From the NCBI GenBank assembly GCA_027924585.1, contig BSBM01001448.1:1984001-2048000 (forward strand): DNA of 64,000 nt, read 5' to 3'. Positions 11,359 through 23,345 of this stretch are shown here, piece by piece. The notes beneath the pieces are model-generated. The model was given only the letters and a program-made list of their open reading frames with translations. It searched no databases and had not been told where the DNA came from. The position numbers and the translations under genes were made by a program. Positions within the stretch are counted from its first letter, which is position 1; every line of letters starts with the position of its first letter. Source of the DNA: Larix kaempferi (Eukaryota; Streptophyta; Pinopsida; Pinales; Pinaceae).

Positions 11359-13995
11359 AATGATGCCAGTTTTAGTAATAATAGACCTGTGGTTGCCTTT
11401 ATATGAACATGTCGATTGAGGAGACGAACATCAAAGTATCATTTTGTAGGGTTTAGATGTTGAAATTTTGGGTTAAATATACAAATTATCTTGATAGAGG
11501 TGGTTTTCGACAAACTATAAAATGGCAGCAAGATTCAGGAATACCCAGGCTCAGTCTGAAGTATCCATTCGTTCCTGGGTGATGAAGAGCACATGCCAAC
11601 ATGAAACAATATTTTGTAAGTTAGTTCTTATAAAATGTATTTTGGCTGGTTGGTGAAGATATCTTTGTAAAAATCATAATGTAATAGGTGTGGAATAGAT
11701 GTATAATGTAAATGGTGTAAAATAGATGTATAAATGGTTGCAATGTTAAGGTTTTGAAAATTAATTGAAGCTTTTATATATGTTCTTCGGGACAAATGTT
11801 TTCTTATTTCTAATGATTGCATTGTTTAGTTTAATCTGGAAAGCTGCATGCATGCCTACTGTGTTGGGCGACAACTGTGTCATTAAGGCACTAAATTTCC
11901 TATGGATCTACTCTCCATGCATTGGCCTATTTACTAGAGATACTAACCTTTTCTCATTAAGGCACTGAATTGCCCATGCATCTTCCATGTGTTGGCCTAT
12001 TTACTCGAGATACTAACCTTGCAAACTCCTGTTTTTCTATAGTTTTTAATTTTAAGGAAAAGATCCTAGATATCCCAGCTTAAATTAGTGTTTTCAAGAA
12101 ATGTACATCTAAGTGAAAACTGATAAATTATATCAATTTATAACATTGCCACAATGCTAACTAGTCAATCAAAGGAGACGGTGACTCATAAAGTAAATTG
12201 GGAATTGTCAGGCTTGTCTGTGTAACTAGTCAATCCCTACTTGTTTCTTCAACAATCCCTACATTAGTATAACAAGAATGTCTTCCTGCAGTTGCAGGTG
12301 TTATCGTATTAGGCATTAGTTGATGCAGAATGCCTGATGGACCTCAACTATGTCCACCAAACGCAGTGGGACAAGTCTTCTTGTAAATGAGGCATTATCG
12401 GCGATAGTGATAACCAATGATGTCAGATACTATTGAGCTTGATTGATGTACAATTACCTTAGTCATTGAAGGATTCTATGTATAATTGCCATTTATCTCT
12501 TGCAAATTGCTATGAAGTCAGTCCTCTTTCATTTACAATGTAACACAGGGTTATAATTGTTTTAGTGAGAAGGCTAGGATTACTATATAAATTTTAATTA
12601 CAATGTAATGGAGGGTTATAATTGTTTTTAGTGAGAGGGTTATATGTACTGCTAGTTGCAGGTAGATTACTGATAATGACATTGGCCTGATCCTGCTGAG
12701 AAGGTATAATTGGAGATTTTATATTCACCAATGCATTCACAACTTTCTTACTGAAATCCTGATCTCATCAGTTTGGTTTTCAACTACCTCCACCTGCTTG
12801 TTGCTCTCATCAAATGGTAACAGTAGTGGTCGGTGCTAGTAACGTGTAGACATCAAACATACATACTAGTAAATTTATAAACGGTTGAAATAAATGATAG
12901 ATTTTTATTGTAGTTTTTCCCTTCTATCCAGATGATAGAGCATAGTGATTATCTTAGTAGGTGAAAGCCTGTAGTAACCAGGAACACCCTCGTTTTATGT
13001 ATCAACGACTCTACACACATAATTGACTCATGAATTGCTTTCATTCTTGCTAGGGAAATCATTGAATATATTAAGAGCAAACGCATTTCTATCTCTATAT
13101 CGGATGCAACGTGCAAAGATTGATCACCCGTGGTCTCCATGGATGAATGCAAATTTTTATTAAGAAGTAATGATACTATACTGGACTGACATGCCATAAA
13201 CATTATGGGTGAATATCCAAAGATATCATGTAGATAAGGATGGTACACACTACTCGAATTCATATTTTTTTTAAGTAGGGTGCACCCGAATTAACGAGAC
13301 CGCAGGTTGTGTTCAAAGTCCACCAACACTATTAGGAGTTTGTATAATTTCTATACTTGTACTAGTTTTGATACGGTGGTTGTATTGAAACTTTAAAATT
13401 TCATATGATTCTTATACTTTTGATAGCTTCTACCAGGTGGTCCCATTGAGATAATGTTTTTGGTAACTTTTGAGAAGAAAAAACGTTAGTAGCCTTTGTT
13501 GTGGCCCTTGTTGTTTATGCTACATTGTTTGAGCTATATTTACCTATGCTCTTGTTGCCATCATCACCCTTTAAAAGGAACATGCTACATTATTTCAGTA
13601 GTTGCATGTTGTTATTATTTTTAATTCATGGCTTGCCATGGGGATGGCAATCCTGTCACAACCTTTTTTTTAACCACAACTCATTTTTAAAGCAATCGTG
13701 ACCTTTGCAAGTTGTGTCATTTTTTGTTATGGTCATGGTCAAATTAACCACAACTCATTGTGCCACGGTTGTGATATGCCCTTTCTTGACCATGTTTCCA
13801 TGAGGTTGTCAATGCTATTATAGTGCCTTGTCTTTTGAACAGTAAAGACATTCAGTCAAATTGCATATTGACCAAATTTCTCTAGAACCTATTTTAGATT
13901 ATGATCTCTCTCTATATATGATAAAGTACCTTATTAAGGACAAAGGTTCACTGGGATTAACTTGGTCTCTTGGAAATGTGCTAAACCTTTTTATT
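11359..13995. other. Gene-free stretch with small duplications
   Basis: No conserved protein is seen. Two local direct duplications are visible: GGCCTATTTACT-GAGATACTAACCTT with its leader (about 11884-11950 and 11957-12018), and a segment around GGGTTATAATTGTTTTAGTGAGA (about 12533-12580 and 12598-12645). The rest is unremarkable AT-rich DNA. Confidence 0.5.
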
Positions 13996-14240
13996 AACAA
14001 AGTGAAACCAATAAGAGCGCATGAGTGGGCCTAATGGTGAAGAACATGAGTGATCTCTATGGATTGTGATAAGGCTTGAAGGGTAGGCGACCCTTGGGAT
14101 AGAGGCTCACCCTGATGGGATTCAGGACATCTCAATCCATGTTGAATCACAAGTTATTGGTATATCTGGCTTGCGGGTTGTTCGATATACCCTTGGGAGG
14201 TTGTTGTTCCCATGGTAAAAAAAAACAAAGTGAAACCAAT
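13996..14240 (+). mobile_element. SINE with perfect 17-bp target duplication
   Basis: The 17-mer AACAAAGTGAAACCAAT occurs at 13996-14012 and again, without mismatch, at 14224-14240. Between them lie 211 bp that begin AAGAGCGCATGAGTGGGCC and end in a poly-A tail. The GTGGGCCTAATGG stretch resembles a tRNA A box, and GGTAGGCGACC further in is a weak B-box candidate. Perfect flanking repeats with an A-tail are the hallmark of target-primed (LINE-assisted) insertion. The family is not recognised. Confidence 0.82.
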
Positions 14241-15168
14241 TCTAAGAGGTGAAAAACCTTCCCTTAAGAGTTATATTGAAACTTGGATTATTTGCATGAT
14301 GACACCCCCATCCTAACCATCAAGATACATTCTAACAAAGTAGATGAAATGCTATTGATTAGATATTTATGATATATTAAATGAATGTTGACATATGTAA
14401 TATCCAAATTATATACATAATATTATTAAATGTAGTTTTATGACAAAAATGAAATGATGCTTTTATGTATGTATAAGTACATTTAAGTATTCTTATTAAG
14501 GTCATTTGAGAACTAAAATATATTTTTCAAGGAAAATTCAAAACTAAGAATGTGTAATGTATTTACGAAGGAATCTATGCCAACTACCCTTTCATATTAT
14601 ATTTAGTGCAAAGTTAACCACTATCTTTGCACCAAAAATTTTAGTCATTTGATCTTTCAATCAAAGAACATTGATTCAGGTTTGGTGTGTTGTCAGTTTT
14701 ATCCACATACAATGGATAATATTTCATAGGAGCTGAGGTCGCCAAAGTGGTTAAGGTCACTAGATCAAAGCATTGCCAATAGATTCTCCCTTCAATAATA
14801 CCTTCTTGTCATTCCTCCTAATGCATCCCTTCTTTGGCATTAGCAGGTGGCAATGTCGAGGACATTGCCACCTCGTGGCTCTTGTTATTTTGATAAAAGA
14901 GTTAATATGTTTACTCACCCATTAAAATTGGAAATTAATATTGTTCTATGACTTGTAAGGGAGAGGTGGAGTATAATATAGATTATATTGTTTGCTTCTA
15001 CTATAATTGGTTTATAATGAGGAAATTATGGCCATGCAATCCATTGATGATGGGTCTTGAATACAAATTTTGTTGGATGGCTAGATATCTATAAAATATC
15101 GATTTGTTGGTGTTTCCCTTGGCTTTAGGATGGGATTCCCACCTACACATTCTCCATGTGGAGTGAAA
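14241..15168. other. Gene-free stretch
   Basis: Apart from the tRNA-like/hairpin unit at 14731-14873, no recognisable gene or element was found. The minus-strand ORF at 15001-15351 has no family resemblance and overlaps the duplicated non-coding unit that starts at 15169. Confidence 0.45.
14731..14873 (+). repeat. tRNA-like head plus perfect hairpin
   Basis: The stretch GTCGCCAAAGTGGTTAAGG near 14740 closely resembles the 5' half (A box, D arm) of a plant Ser/Leu tRNA, but the sequence after it does not fold into a full tRNA. At 14845-14873 there is a perfect inverted repeat: arms AGGTGGCAATGTC and GACATTGCCACCT around a 3-base loop. It could be a SINE head or a degenerate tRNA-derived repeat. 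No flanking duplication was found. Confidence 0.4.
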
Positions 15169-16247
15169 ACTTTTGGGCGACAGACAAATCTCATAATTTT
15201 GTACCATTCCCACATAACTTGTACATCTTGATATCCACATGACTGAAAATAATTGTATAGCTTCAAGAATCACACCCTGCGCATCTAAAAATATAAAATT
15301 CCTATTAGTTATTCCATCTCCCACAACATAATAATATATATTTCCATCCAAAAAGATTTCATTGATCTAAGGAATAACCCCATATATTTGCACAAAATCC
15401 TATATACATTAAATTAAAGGGCCATACTCATTGATACAAATTTCCAACTTAATATTGATCATATGACTCTCATATCAACATTGAAAACAATAAAATCCAT
15501 CAAAAATACCTTCCAAACTACTATAGCATACAATCAATCTCAAATATGTGCATCCAAATAACAACTTTTAGGTGAGAGACAATGATACAAACCATTACAC
15601 CAAAACCCCGAGGTGTTAGTGAAGGCCGCCTATTAGGATCTTAACATCCCACCATGCTTCGCAATCCAGACTCTGGGATGGATGTGCACCCATACGGTGG
15701 TGTCCCCTTTGAGCCATACAAGCCTCAGATGAACACTGCAATGCCGATGTTTCCACCCGCTCTGTGACTCGAACCTGGGTGGAGGCTCTGATACCAGATG
15801 ATATGAACCGTTACACCAAAACCCCGAGGTGTTAGTGAAGGCCTCCTATTAGGATCTTAACAAACAAATCTCATAATTCTGTACCATTTCCCAAATAATT
15901 TGTACATATGTATATCCACATGACTGAACATCATTGTATAGCTTCAAGAGTCACACCCTGTGCACCGAAAATATAGAATCTCTATTAGTTATTCCATCTC
16001 CCACAACATAATAGTTTCCATTCCAAACAAAAAGATTTCATTGATCTAAGGAAATAACCCTAGATATTTGCACAAAATCCTATATACATTAAATTAAAGG
16101 GCCAGACTCATTCATACAAATTTTCAACTTATTATTGATCATATGACTCTCATATCAACATTGAAAACAATAAAATCCATCGAAAATACCTTCCAAACTA
16201 CTATAGCATACAATCAATCTCAAGTATGTGCATCCAGATAACACTCA
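15169..16247. repeat. 395-bp tandem duplication, split by a TRIM
   Basis: Unit 1 occupies 15169-15563. Unit 2 starts at 15564 with ACTTTTAGGTGAGAGACAA, is interrupted by the TRIM at 15583-15862, and resumes as AACAAATCTCATAATTCTG through about 16247. The two units align over their whole length with scattered substitutions and small indels. Both are non-coding. The order of events is clear: duplication first, TRIM insertion second. Confidence 0.85.
15583..15862 (-). mobile_element. TRIM/SMART-like miniature LTR retrotransposon
   Basis: Two 64-bp direct repeats (15583-15646 and 15799-15862) enclose about 150 bp of non-coding DNA. On the minus strand each repeat runs from TGTTAAGATCC to a TATCA end. 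Two bases after the 5' copy comes TGGTATCAGAGCC, an exact initiator tRNA-Met primer binding site (plus strand 15784-15796). Flanks GACAA (15578-15582) and AACAA (15863-15867) fit a 5-bp target duplication with one change. The size of 280 bp and the absence of coding match the very short TRIM class known as SMART. Mobilisation must be supplied in trans. Confidence 0.85.
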
Positions 16248-16676
16248 AGGTAGTGTCAATAAGAACTAGGTTCATCAAATGTCAAATGACCATTGATAAC
16301 ACCCAAGGAAGTGTTAAAAGGATCTAGGTTCATCAGGTATATCAAAAAAATACCTCTAAAGCATGAATTACATTCAATTCCCAACCCCAAGGTCCACCAT
16401 CTCAAAATAAAAACTGTCAATAGATGCTTGGAAACTAGCAATAGACAAGAAGAGTCCAAGACCCTCAACTCTCAATCTGCAAACACAAATCTAGTCATGA
16501 TAGATCTATTGTTGCACATTCTCTAGATTCATGACCATAAAGTTATTCCATTAGTAAAATATTAATAAAACATCTACTCAATTACTTTATGTGAAACAAG
16601 AACTAAGTGAACAACTTTACCATGTAGTCCCCTTAAGAGTAGATGATTTGAAATGTGCCCTGTGATTCAGGGGTGA
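16248..16676. other. Gene-free stretch with a 55-bp duplication
   Basis: A degenerate direct repeat (AACACTCAAGGTAGTGT... and AACACCCAAGGAAGTGT..., each ending CTAGGTTCATCA) spans about 16241-16340. No gene is recognised before the helicase remnant. Confidence 0.5.
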
Positions 16677-17471
16677 GTGAATTGTTCATCAGCATGTACT
16701 GCATACCTCCTAACCCATATTGAGAACATGGATGCTAGCTATATACAACATAATCACTACATTGAGAGGCACTTGAGTGAGTGTTTTCCAAAACAACACA
16801 ATTACTCATTCGATAATCGTTCAATAATTATTGTCGATGATTTGGGTCAAGTCCCACTTGGGATGGAAAAACCTCTATATGCAAGAGCAAGTTTGGGGAA
16901 TTTTTTATGGACATACTTTACCACTATAATCATTTTGGAAATAGTCTTCCATCAAAGGGGCACTAATGCCACCCAACTTTGTTTTCGACAGTTATTCATA
17001 AACATTCACAATGCTCCACCAACCTTGGAAGACTAGATCCTCCTCCAGTCTAGGACTAATAGATTCTTTTCAATAGAGGAGAGCTCAAACTTTGACACAA
17101 CAATCCATCTATTTGCAATGAACATTCTTGAAAACAATCATAACAAATACTTTCTCCAAGAATTGGCTATTCCTATTATACAATCTATTGCAAATTTCAC
17201 CAATGGTTTACATGCATAGAAAAATGTTGACCATCAATTAGAAAAAGAAATATTGATATGTGTGGGGTAGTGAGTAATGTTATATTGTAATTTATGGGTT
17301 CAATTAGGATTAGTAAATGGTTCAGTTGGAGTGGTCATGCAAACTGTATGCACACCTAGATATATCCCTCCTAAGTTGACAACCTATGTTGTTGTGGCAT
17401 TTCATAAATACATTTTCCCTCCATGGGACCAATATCAACCAAATCACATACAAATTCCACCCATAAATTGA
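16677..17471 (+). pseudogene. Pif1-like (Helitron-type) helicase fragment
   Basis: Pif1-family helicases are 5'-3' DNA helicases, and in plants most copies come from Helitron transposons. The first open stretch (16677-17036) holds HLSECFPKQHNYSFDNRSII followed by the Walker B-like VDDLGQVP (usually GDFGQLPP), KPLY, and a RFRQL-type segment (CFRQLFINIHNAPP). After a stop at 17034-17036 the same frame continues with SRTNRFFSIEE, IHLFAMN and, at 17277-17471, LGLVNGSVGVVM and VVVAFHKYIFPPW, matching the conserved C-terminal nucleic-acid-binding core. The Walker A region and any Rep domain are missing, so this is only a C-terminal portion. No Helitron terminus could be assigned. Confidence 0.78.
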
Positions 17472-17837
17472 TGTAACAAGAAACAAATCCTCTCATAATG
17501 GCTTGGGAATTAAATATCCATAAATTCCAAGGATTGACATTAACAAGGTCAACCATTGACATTGGTAACACTAAACGTCAAGGATTGACCTTCACGAAAA
17601 TGTCACGTACTACAACATTAGAAGGAATGTGAATTGCACCTTTATTATCCTTCTACCACTATGCAAAGATGAAACACACTTCATATGTCACACATTGAAA
17701 AAGGAAGAGGCACACCTTCATTATTTGTCCCTTTCACACATAAAATTACAACCCTCAATGTGTGCACTTCCCCTACCAAATGAAAATACCAATGTTCATT
17801 GCCAATATAATTAGACCTTGTGGATCCACTACTATGT
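17472..17837. other. Gene-free stretch between helicase and CT array
   Basis: No coding, RNA or mobile feature is recognised. The sequence contains the repeated phrase GGATTGACATTAACAAGGTC/GGATTGACCTTCACGAAAAT around 17533-17600. Confidence 0.45.
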
Positions 17838-18132
17838 ACCTAACCCCCAATCTCTCTCTCTCTCTCCATAAACCCCAAACTCTCTCTCTCTAAGCCACAA
17901 TATCCCTCTCTCTCTCTAAACCCCTAACCCCTGATCTCTGTCTCTCTCTTTAAACCCCTAACCCCCAGTATCCATCTCTCTCTTTAAATCCCTAACTTCC
18001 AATCTATCTCTCTCTCTAAACCCCTAAACCCCAATCTCTCTCTCTCTCTATAACTCCCTAACCTTCAATCTCCCTCTCTCTCTCAACCCATAACCCCCAA
18101 TATATCTCTCTCTATAAATCCCTAACTTCCAA

Positions 18133-18163
<31 letters not shown>

Positions 18164-18770
18164 ATAAACCCCTAACCCTCTATCTCTTTCTCTTTCTCTC
18201 TATCTACCTAACCCACAATATCCCTCTCTCTATATCTCTCTAAAACCTAACCCCCAACCCCTCTCTCTCTCAACCCCTAAGCCATAATCTCTCTCTCTTT
18301 CTCTCTCTCTAAACCCCTAACCCTCTCTCTCTTTCTCAATATTTCTCTCTCTCTATCTCCCTAAGCCACAATCTCCCTCTCTCTTTATCTCTCTAAATCC
18401 CTAACCCCAACCTCTATATCTCTCTCTCAACCCCTAATCCACAATCTCTCTCTCTCTAAACTCATAACCCTCTCTCTCTTTCTCAATCTTTCTCTCTCTC
18501 TCTATCTCCCTAAACCACAATATCCCACTCCCCAACCTCTATATCTCTCTCTCAACCCCTAATCCACAATCTCTCTCTCTCTAAACTCATAACCCTCTCT
18601 CTCTATCTCCCTAAACCACAATATCCCACTCTATAGATCCCTCTAAACCCATGACCCCTAACCTCTCTCTGTCTCTCTCAATATCACTAAGACACAATCT
18701 CTTGCTCTCTCACTCTCTCTCTCTAAACCCCTAACCCTCAATATCTCTCTCTATATAAATACCTAACCTC

Positions 18771-18812
<42 letters not shown>

Positions 18813-19321
18813 TCTCTCTATAAACCCCTAACCCTCTTTCTATTTCTCAATATTTCTCTCTCTATATCCATAACCCACATTCTCCATCTCTCTAGATCTC
18901 TCTAAACCTTTAACCCCAAACCCCTCTCTCTCCCAACCCTTAAGCCACAATCTCTCTCTGTCTCTCTCTCAATCTTACTCTCTGTCTATCTCCCTATTCC
19001 AAAATCTCTCACTCTCTAGATATTGGTTAGCTTCCGATCAATCATCTAGATATTGGCTAGCTTCTACATCCTTTCCTCCAAGACTTGACACTCTTTCACA
19101 TCCGATGTAATATCTCTATCTCCCACAACGCCTAACCCCAGTCTCTCTCACTCTCTAGATACCTAAGCCACAATCTCTCTCTCTCTATCTCTCTAAATTC
19201 CTAAACCCCGATATCTCTCTCCCTCCCTCTTTCTAAATCCCTAACACCAAATATCTCTCTTTCTTTTTCTCTCTCTAAACCCCTAACCCCCAATCCCTAA
19301 GAACCTTTCACCTTTGATACA

Positions 19322-19353
<32 letters not shown>

Positions 19354-19645
19354 TCGAAAACTTTACAGTAGATATTGGTTAGCTTTTGCATCTTTTCCTT
19401 CAAGATTTCATAATCTTTCACATCCGATACAATATCTCTATCTCCCTCAACGCCGAACCTGTGGTCTCTCTCGCTCTTTAAACCTCTAAGCCACAATCTC
19501 TCTCTCTCTCTCTCTCTAAATTGCTAACCCCCAATATCTCTCTCCCTCCCTCTTCCTAAATCCACAAACCCCATTCTTTCTCTTTATTTTCTCTCTCTAA
19601 ACCCCTAACCCCCAATCCCTGAGACACTTTCACGTTTTACACTCT

Positions 19646-19678
<33 letters not shown>

Positions 19679-19968
19679 TTACGGGAATCCAAAACTTAAT
19701 AGTAGATATTAGTCAGCTTATGCATCTTTTCCTTCAATACTTCACACTCTTTTGCATCCGATACTCTCCCTCTCTCTCGCTCTAAACCCGTAAACCCCAA
19801 TATCGCTATCTCTTAATGCCTAATAGGAATCCAAAACTTAATAGTAGATATTGGTCAGCTTCTGCATATTTTCCTTCAATACTTCATGCTCTTTCACATC
19901 CGACATAATATCTCTATCTCCCTCAATTCCTAACCCGTCATCTCTCTCACTCTCTAAACCCATAAGCC

Positions 19969-20001
<33 letters not shown>

Positions 20002-20123
20002 AAATTCCTAACCTCCGATATCTTTCTCCCTCACTCTTTCCAAATACCTAACCCCCAATCTCTCTCTTTCTTTTTCTCTCTCTAAACCCCTAACCCCCAA
20101 TCCATGATACCCTTTCACATTTG

Positions 20124-20169
<46 letters not shown>

Positions 20170-20466
20170 TTTCTCTCTTCCAAGCATCCAAAACTCAATA
20201 GTAGATTTTGATCAGCTTCTACATCTTTTACTTTCATACTTCACACTCATTTACATCTGATACACTCCCTCTCTCTCACTCTAAACCTGTAAACCCCAAT
20301 ATCACTATCCCTCAACCCCTAACTGGCATCCAAAACTTCATAGTAGATATTGGTCAGCTTCTACATCTTTTCCTTCAAGACTTCACACTCTTTCACATAT
20401 GATGTAATATCTCTGTCTCCCTCAACGCCTAACCTATAGTCTCTCTCACTCTCTAAACCCCTAAGG

Positions 20467-20517
<51 letters not shown>

Positions 20518-20641
20518 AATTCTTAACCCTTGATATCTCTCTCCCTCCCTCTTTCCAAATCCCTAACCCCCAATATTTCTCTTTCTTTTTCTCTCTCTAA
20601 ACCCCTAACCCCCAATCCCTTAGACCCTTTTACGTTTGATA

Positions 20642-20672
<31 letters not shown>

Positions 20673-21390
20673 TTCCCAGCATCCAAAAATTAATAGTAGA
20701 TATTGGTATGATTCTGCATCTTTTATCTCTCTATAAATCTTGAACCTCCAATCTCTCTCTCTCTATAAACCCTTATCCCTCTCTCTCTTTCTCAAAATTT
20801 CTCTCTCTATATCCCTAACCCGCAATCTCCCTCTCTCAACCCCTAAGACGTAATCTCTCTCTCTGTCTCTCTCTCCCTAACCCCACAATCTATCTCTCTC
20901 TAGATCTATATAAACCCCTAACCCCAGCCTCTCTCTCTCTCTCAATATTTCTCTCTCTATCTCACTAACCCACAATATCCCACTCTCTAGATCTCTCTAA
21001 TCCCCTAACCCCTAACCTCTCTTTCTCTCTCTCTAAACCCATAACCCCCAATATATCTCTCTATATGAATCGCTAACCTCCGATTTCTCTCTATCTGTCT
21101 CTATAAACCCCTAACCCTCTTTCTCTTTCTCAATATCTCTCTCTCTCTATCTCCCTAACCCACATTCCCCCTCTCTTTAGACCTCTCTAAACCCCGAAAC
21201 CCCAACCCCTCTCTCTCTCAACCCCTAATCCACAATATTTTTCTCTCTCTGTCTAAACCCCTAACAAACACTCTCTCTTTCTCAATATTTCTCTATCTCT
21301 ATCTTCCAAACCCAAAATATCTCACGCTCTAGATATTGGTTAGCTTCTGGTCAATAATCTAGATATTGGTCAGCTTCTGCATCTTTTCCT
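17838..21390. repeat. CT-microsatellite / telomere-like array
   Basis: Runs of (CT)n alternate with variants of AAACCCCTAACCCCAAT, a close relative of the plant telomere repeat (CCCTAAA)n with extra C residues. From about 19,020 to 20,750 the array is organised in longer units that contain a non-CT segment (TTCACATCCGATGTAATATC; ATAGTAGATATTGGTCAGC). Copies of the first phrase occur near 19092, 19413, 19892 and 20387, so the typical spacing is about 480-495 bp with one shorter unit. ORFs reported inside are repeat artefacts. Confidence 0.9.
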
Positions 21391-21395
21391 TCAAG

Positions 21396-22694
21396 TGTAA
21401 TACCCACATTTTGACCCTTAGGATATTTTATCTATAATTTAAATATTGTATGCATGTTATGTATGTTTTCTAGTGTGGAGCTCAAGGCCAAGGCTCCGTT
21501 AGTGAACGCTCGGCCTTGAAGAGGCAAGTAGTTGATATTATGCTACCCATGTGCTAGTAGGCCATGGAAATGCATTTTAATAGAAATGCCCACAACTAGC
21601 TATGCAATGTAACAAGAGACGAGGGCATGATTTTTACAAGGAATGGGGGGGGATATTCAAACCCTTGAGCCAATCAATTAAAGCCAAGTGTCAATGAGAG
21701 AACCCATGAACCCTCAACTACCCATGTTGACTTTTGTGCCCAATCATTCATTTCTCCCAAGAGTTGGTTGAGGTAGTTAATTCCTTGGGGAATGGAGAGG
21801 TATGGCTATTCCAATTCGGGTATGGGAAAGCCACCCTTCATGGAAATTCGTGTTTAACTTCTTGGGCAAGAAAAGAGCCAGGAAATTGCTCCCAAGCCAT
21901 TCTTCAACCTTTAGTTTTTCTCTCTCACGAGTTTGGAGCTACCTGGGCATTTTCCCTCCACATTTTTCTAGTTTTTCATTGTTTCCTAGCTGGGAGAAGG
22001 GAGTTGTCATGTTGTAGAACCATGGGAAGGAAAGGGAAATCTATTTGGGGTTTATAGAGGATTTTTTGGCCCAATGAATGCTTATATATATGTGGGAGAA
22101 ATTGTTTTCTTCACTATGGTCGATTATTCCCTCTCACAATCCGTTTTTTCGTGTGTCCACGGTTTGGGGAAAACCCATGGCCATCTTGCTTCTAATCCCA
22201 TTGTTAAAAATGTGTATCCATGCCCAATGATTTTGTTTGCTGTGTGTAGATAGATTATGTTGGGGTATGGGTTATGGGTATCCATTGCTTTGGTTTGATC
22301 TTGAGAGTCCCCTCTTCCGTGTAGAAATTATGCTCAGCTCGGGGGTGGTCTCTGAGTGCTAAAAGAATACAGGATGGGAAGACACCTATGGTTGGGTGGA
22401 ACATTGTAGTGACATAGCTAGTTGCTTGGGACAACTTCATAATCAAGATAAGTATTCTCTATGTGTATTTAACTCTGCAATGTTATTTAATTATTGACTG
22501 TTATGTTTATGATAATCAATGCATACTAGATGTGCATGCAATGGATCTTGCATCCGCTATGTTTATTTGAATTATACACTTCCACATGTGTTTTTTATTT
22601 ATATTTTTATAAATGGGATGAGAGTTGTTAAAAGGTCCCAAAAGTGTAGTCATGTTCCCTTCCTTGCATTGGGTCGACGGGAGGGGATGTGACA
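21396..22694 (+). mobile_element. Solo LTR (gypsy type) with TSD TCAAG
   Basis: The 1,299-bp segment interrupts the CT array exactly within the phrase CTTCAAGACTTCACAC that is intact in other array units. TCAAG is present on both sides (21391-21395 and 22695-22699). The segment starts TGTAATACCC and ends GGGGATGTGACA, giving TG...CA termini and near-inverted ends, as in many plant Ty3/gypsy LTRs. A TATATATA box lies near 22083. There is no internal domain or second LTR, so this is a solo LTR left by unequal recombination. Short ORFs inside, such as 21734-22057, are not genes. Confidence 0.9.
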
Positions 22695-23191
22695 TCAAGA
22701 CTTCACACTCTTTCACATCCGATGTAATATCTATATCTTCCCCAATGCCTAATCCCTAGTCTCTGTCACTCTCTAAACCCCTAATCCACAATCTCTCTCT
22801 CTCTCCAAACCCCTAACCCTATTTCTCTTTCTCAATCTTTCTCTCTCTATCTTCCTAACCCACATTCTCCCTCTTTTTAGATATCTCTAAACCCATAACC
22901 CCAAACCCCTTTCTCTCTCTCTCTCATCCCCTAAACCATAATATCTCTCTCTCTCTCTCTCTCTAAATCCCTAACCCTATCTCTCTTTCTCAATATTTAT
23001 CTCTCTCTATCTCCCTAACCCACAATATCTAACTCTCTAGATATTGTTCATCTTATGATCAATTATCTAGATATTGGTCAGCTTCTACATCTTTTCCTTC
23101 AATACTTCACACTCTTTCACATCCGATCTAATATCTCTATCTCCCTCAATGCCTAACCCCTAGTCTCTCTCACTCTCTAAGCCCCTAAGCC

Positions 23192-23250
<59 letters not shown>

Positions 23251-23345
23251 CTAACCCCTGATATCTCTCTCCCTCCCTCTCTCTAAATCCCTAACTCCCA
23301 GTCTCTCTCTTTATTTTTCTCTCTATAAACTGCTAACCTTAATCC
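22695..23345. repeat. CT/telomere-like array, continued
   Basis: The array continues after the solo LTR with the same units, including TTCACATCCGATGTAATATC near 22707 and 23110 and long (CT)n runs at 23193-23244. Removing the solo LTR and one TSD copy restores an uninterrupted unit. Confidence 0.88.

Noticed and set aside
14845-14873. Helitron 3' hairpin
   Set aside because: No CTRR terminus follows, and it lies upstream of, not after, the helicase fragment.
15760-15796. Initiator tRNA-Met gene 3' end
   Set aside because: Only the PBS-length match is present and no cloverleaf can be formed; it is the primer site of the TRIM.
17838-21390. ORFs inside the CT array (for example 20208-20402, 20530-20736)
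   Set aside because: They translate the microsatellite into Ser/Leu repeats and carry no domain.
21734-22057. 107-aa ORF as a gene
   Set aside because: It lies wholly inside the solo LTR and has no family resemblance.
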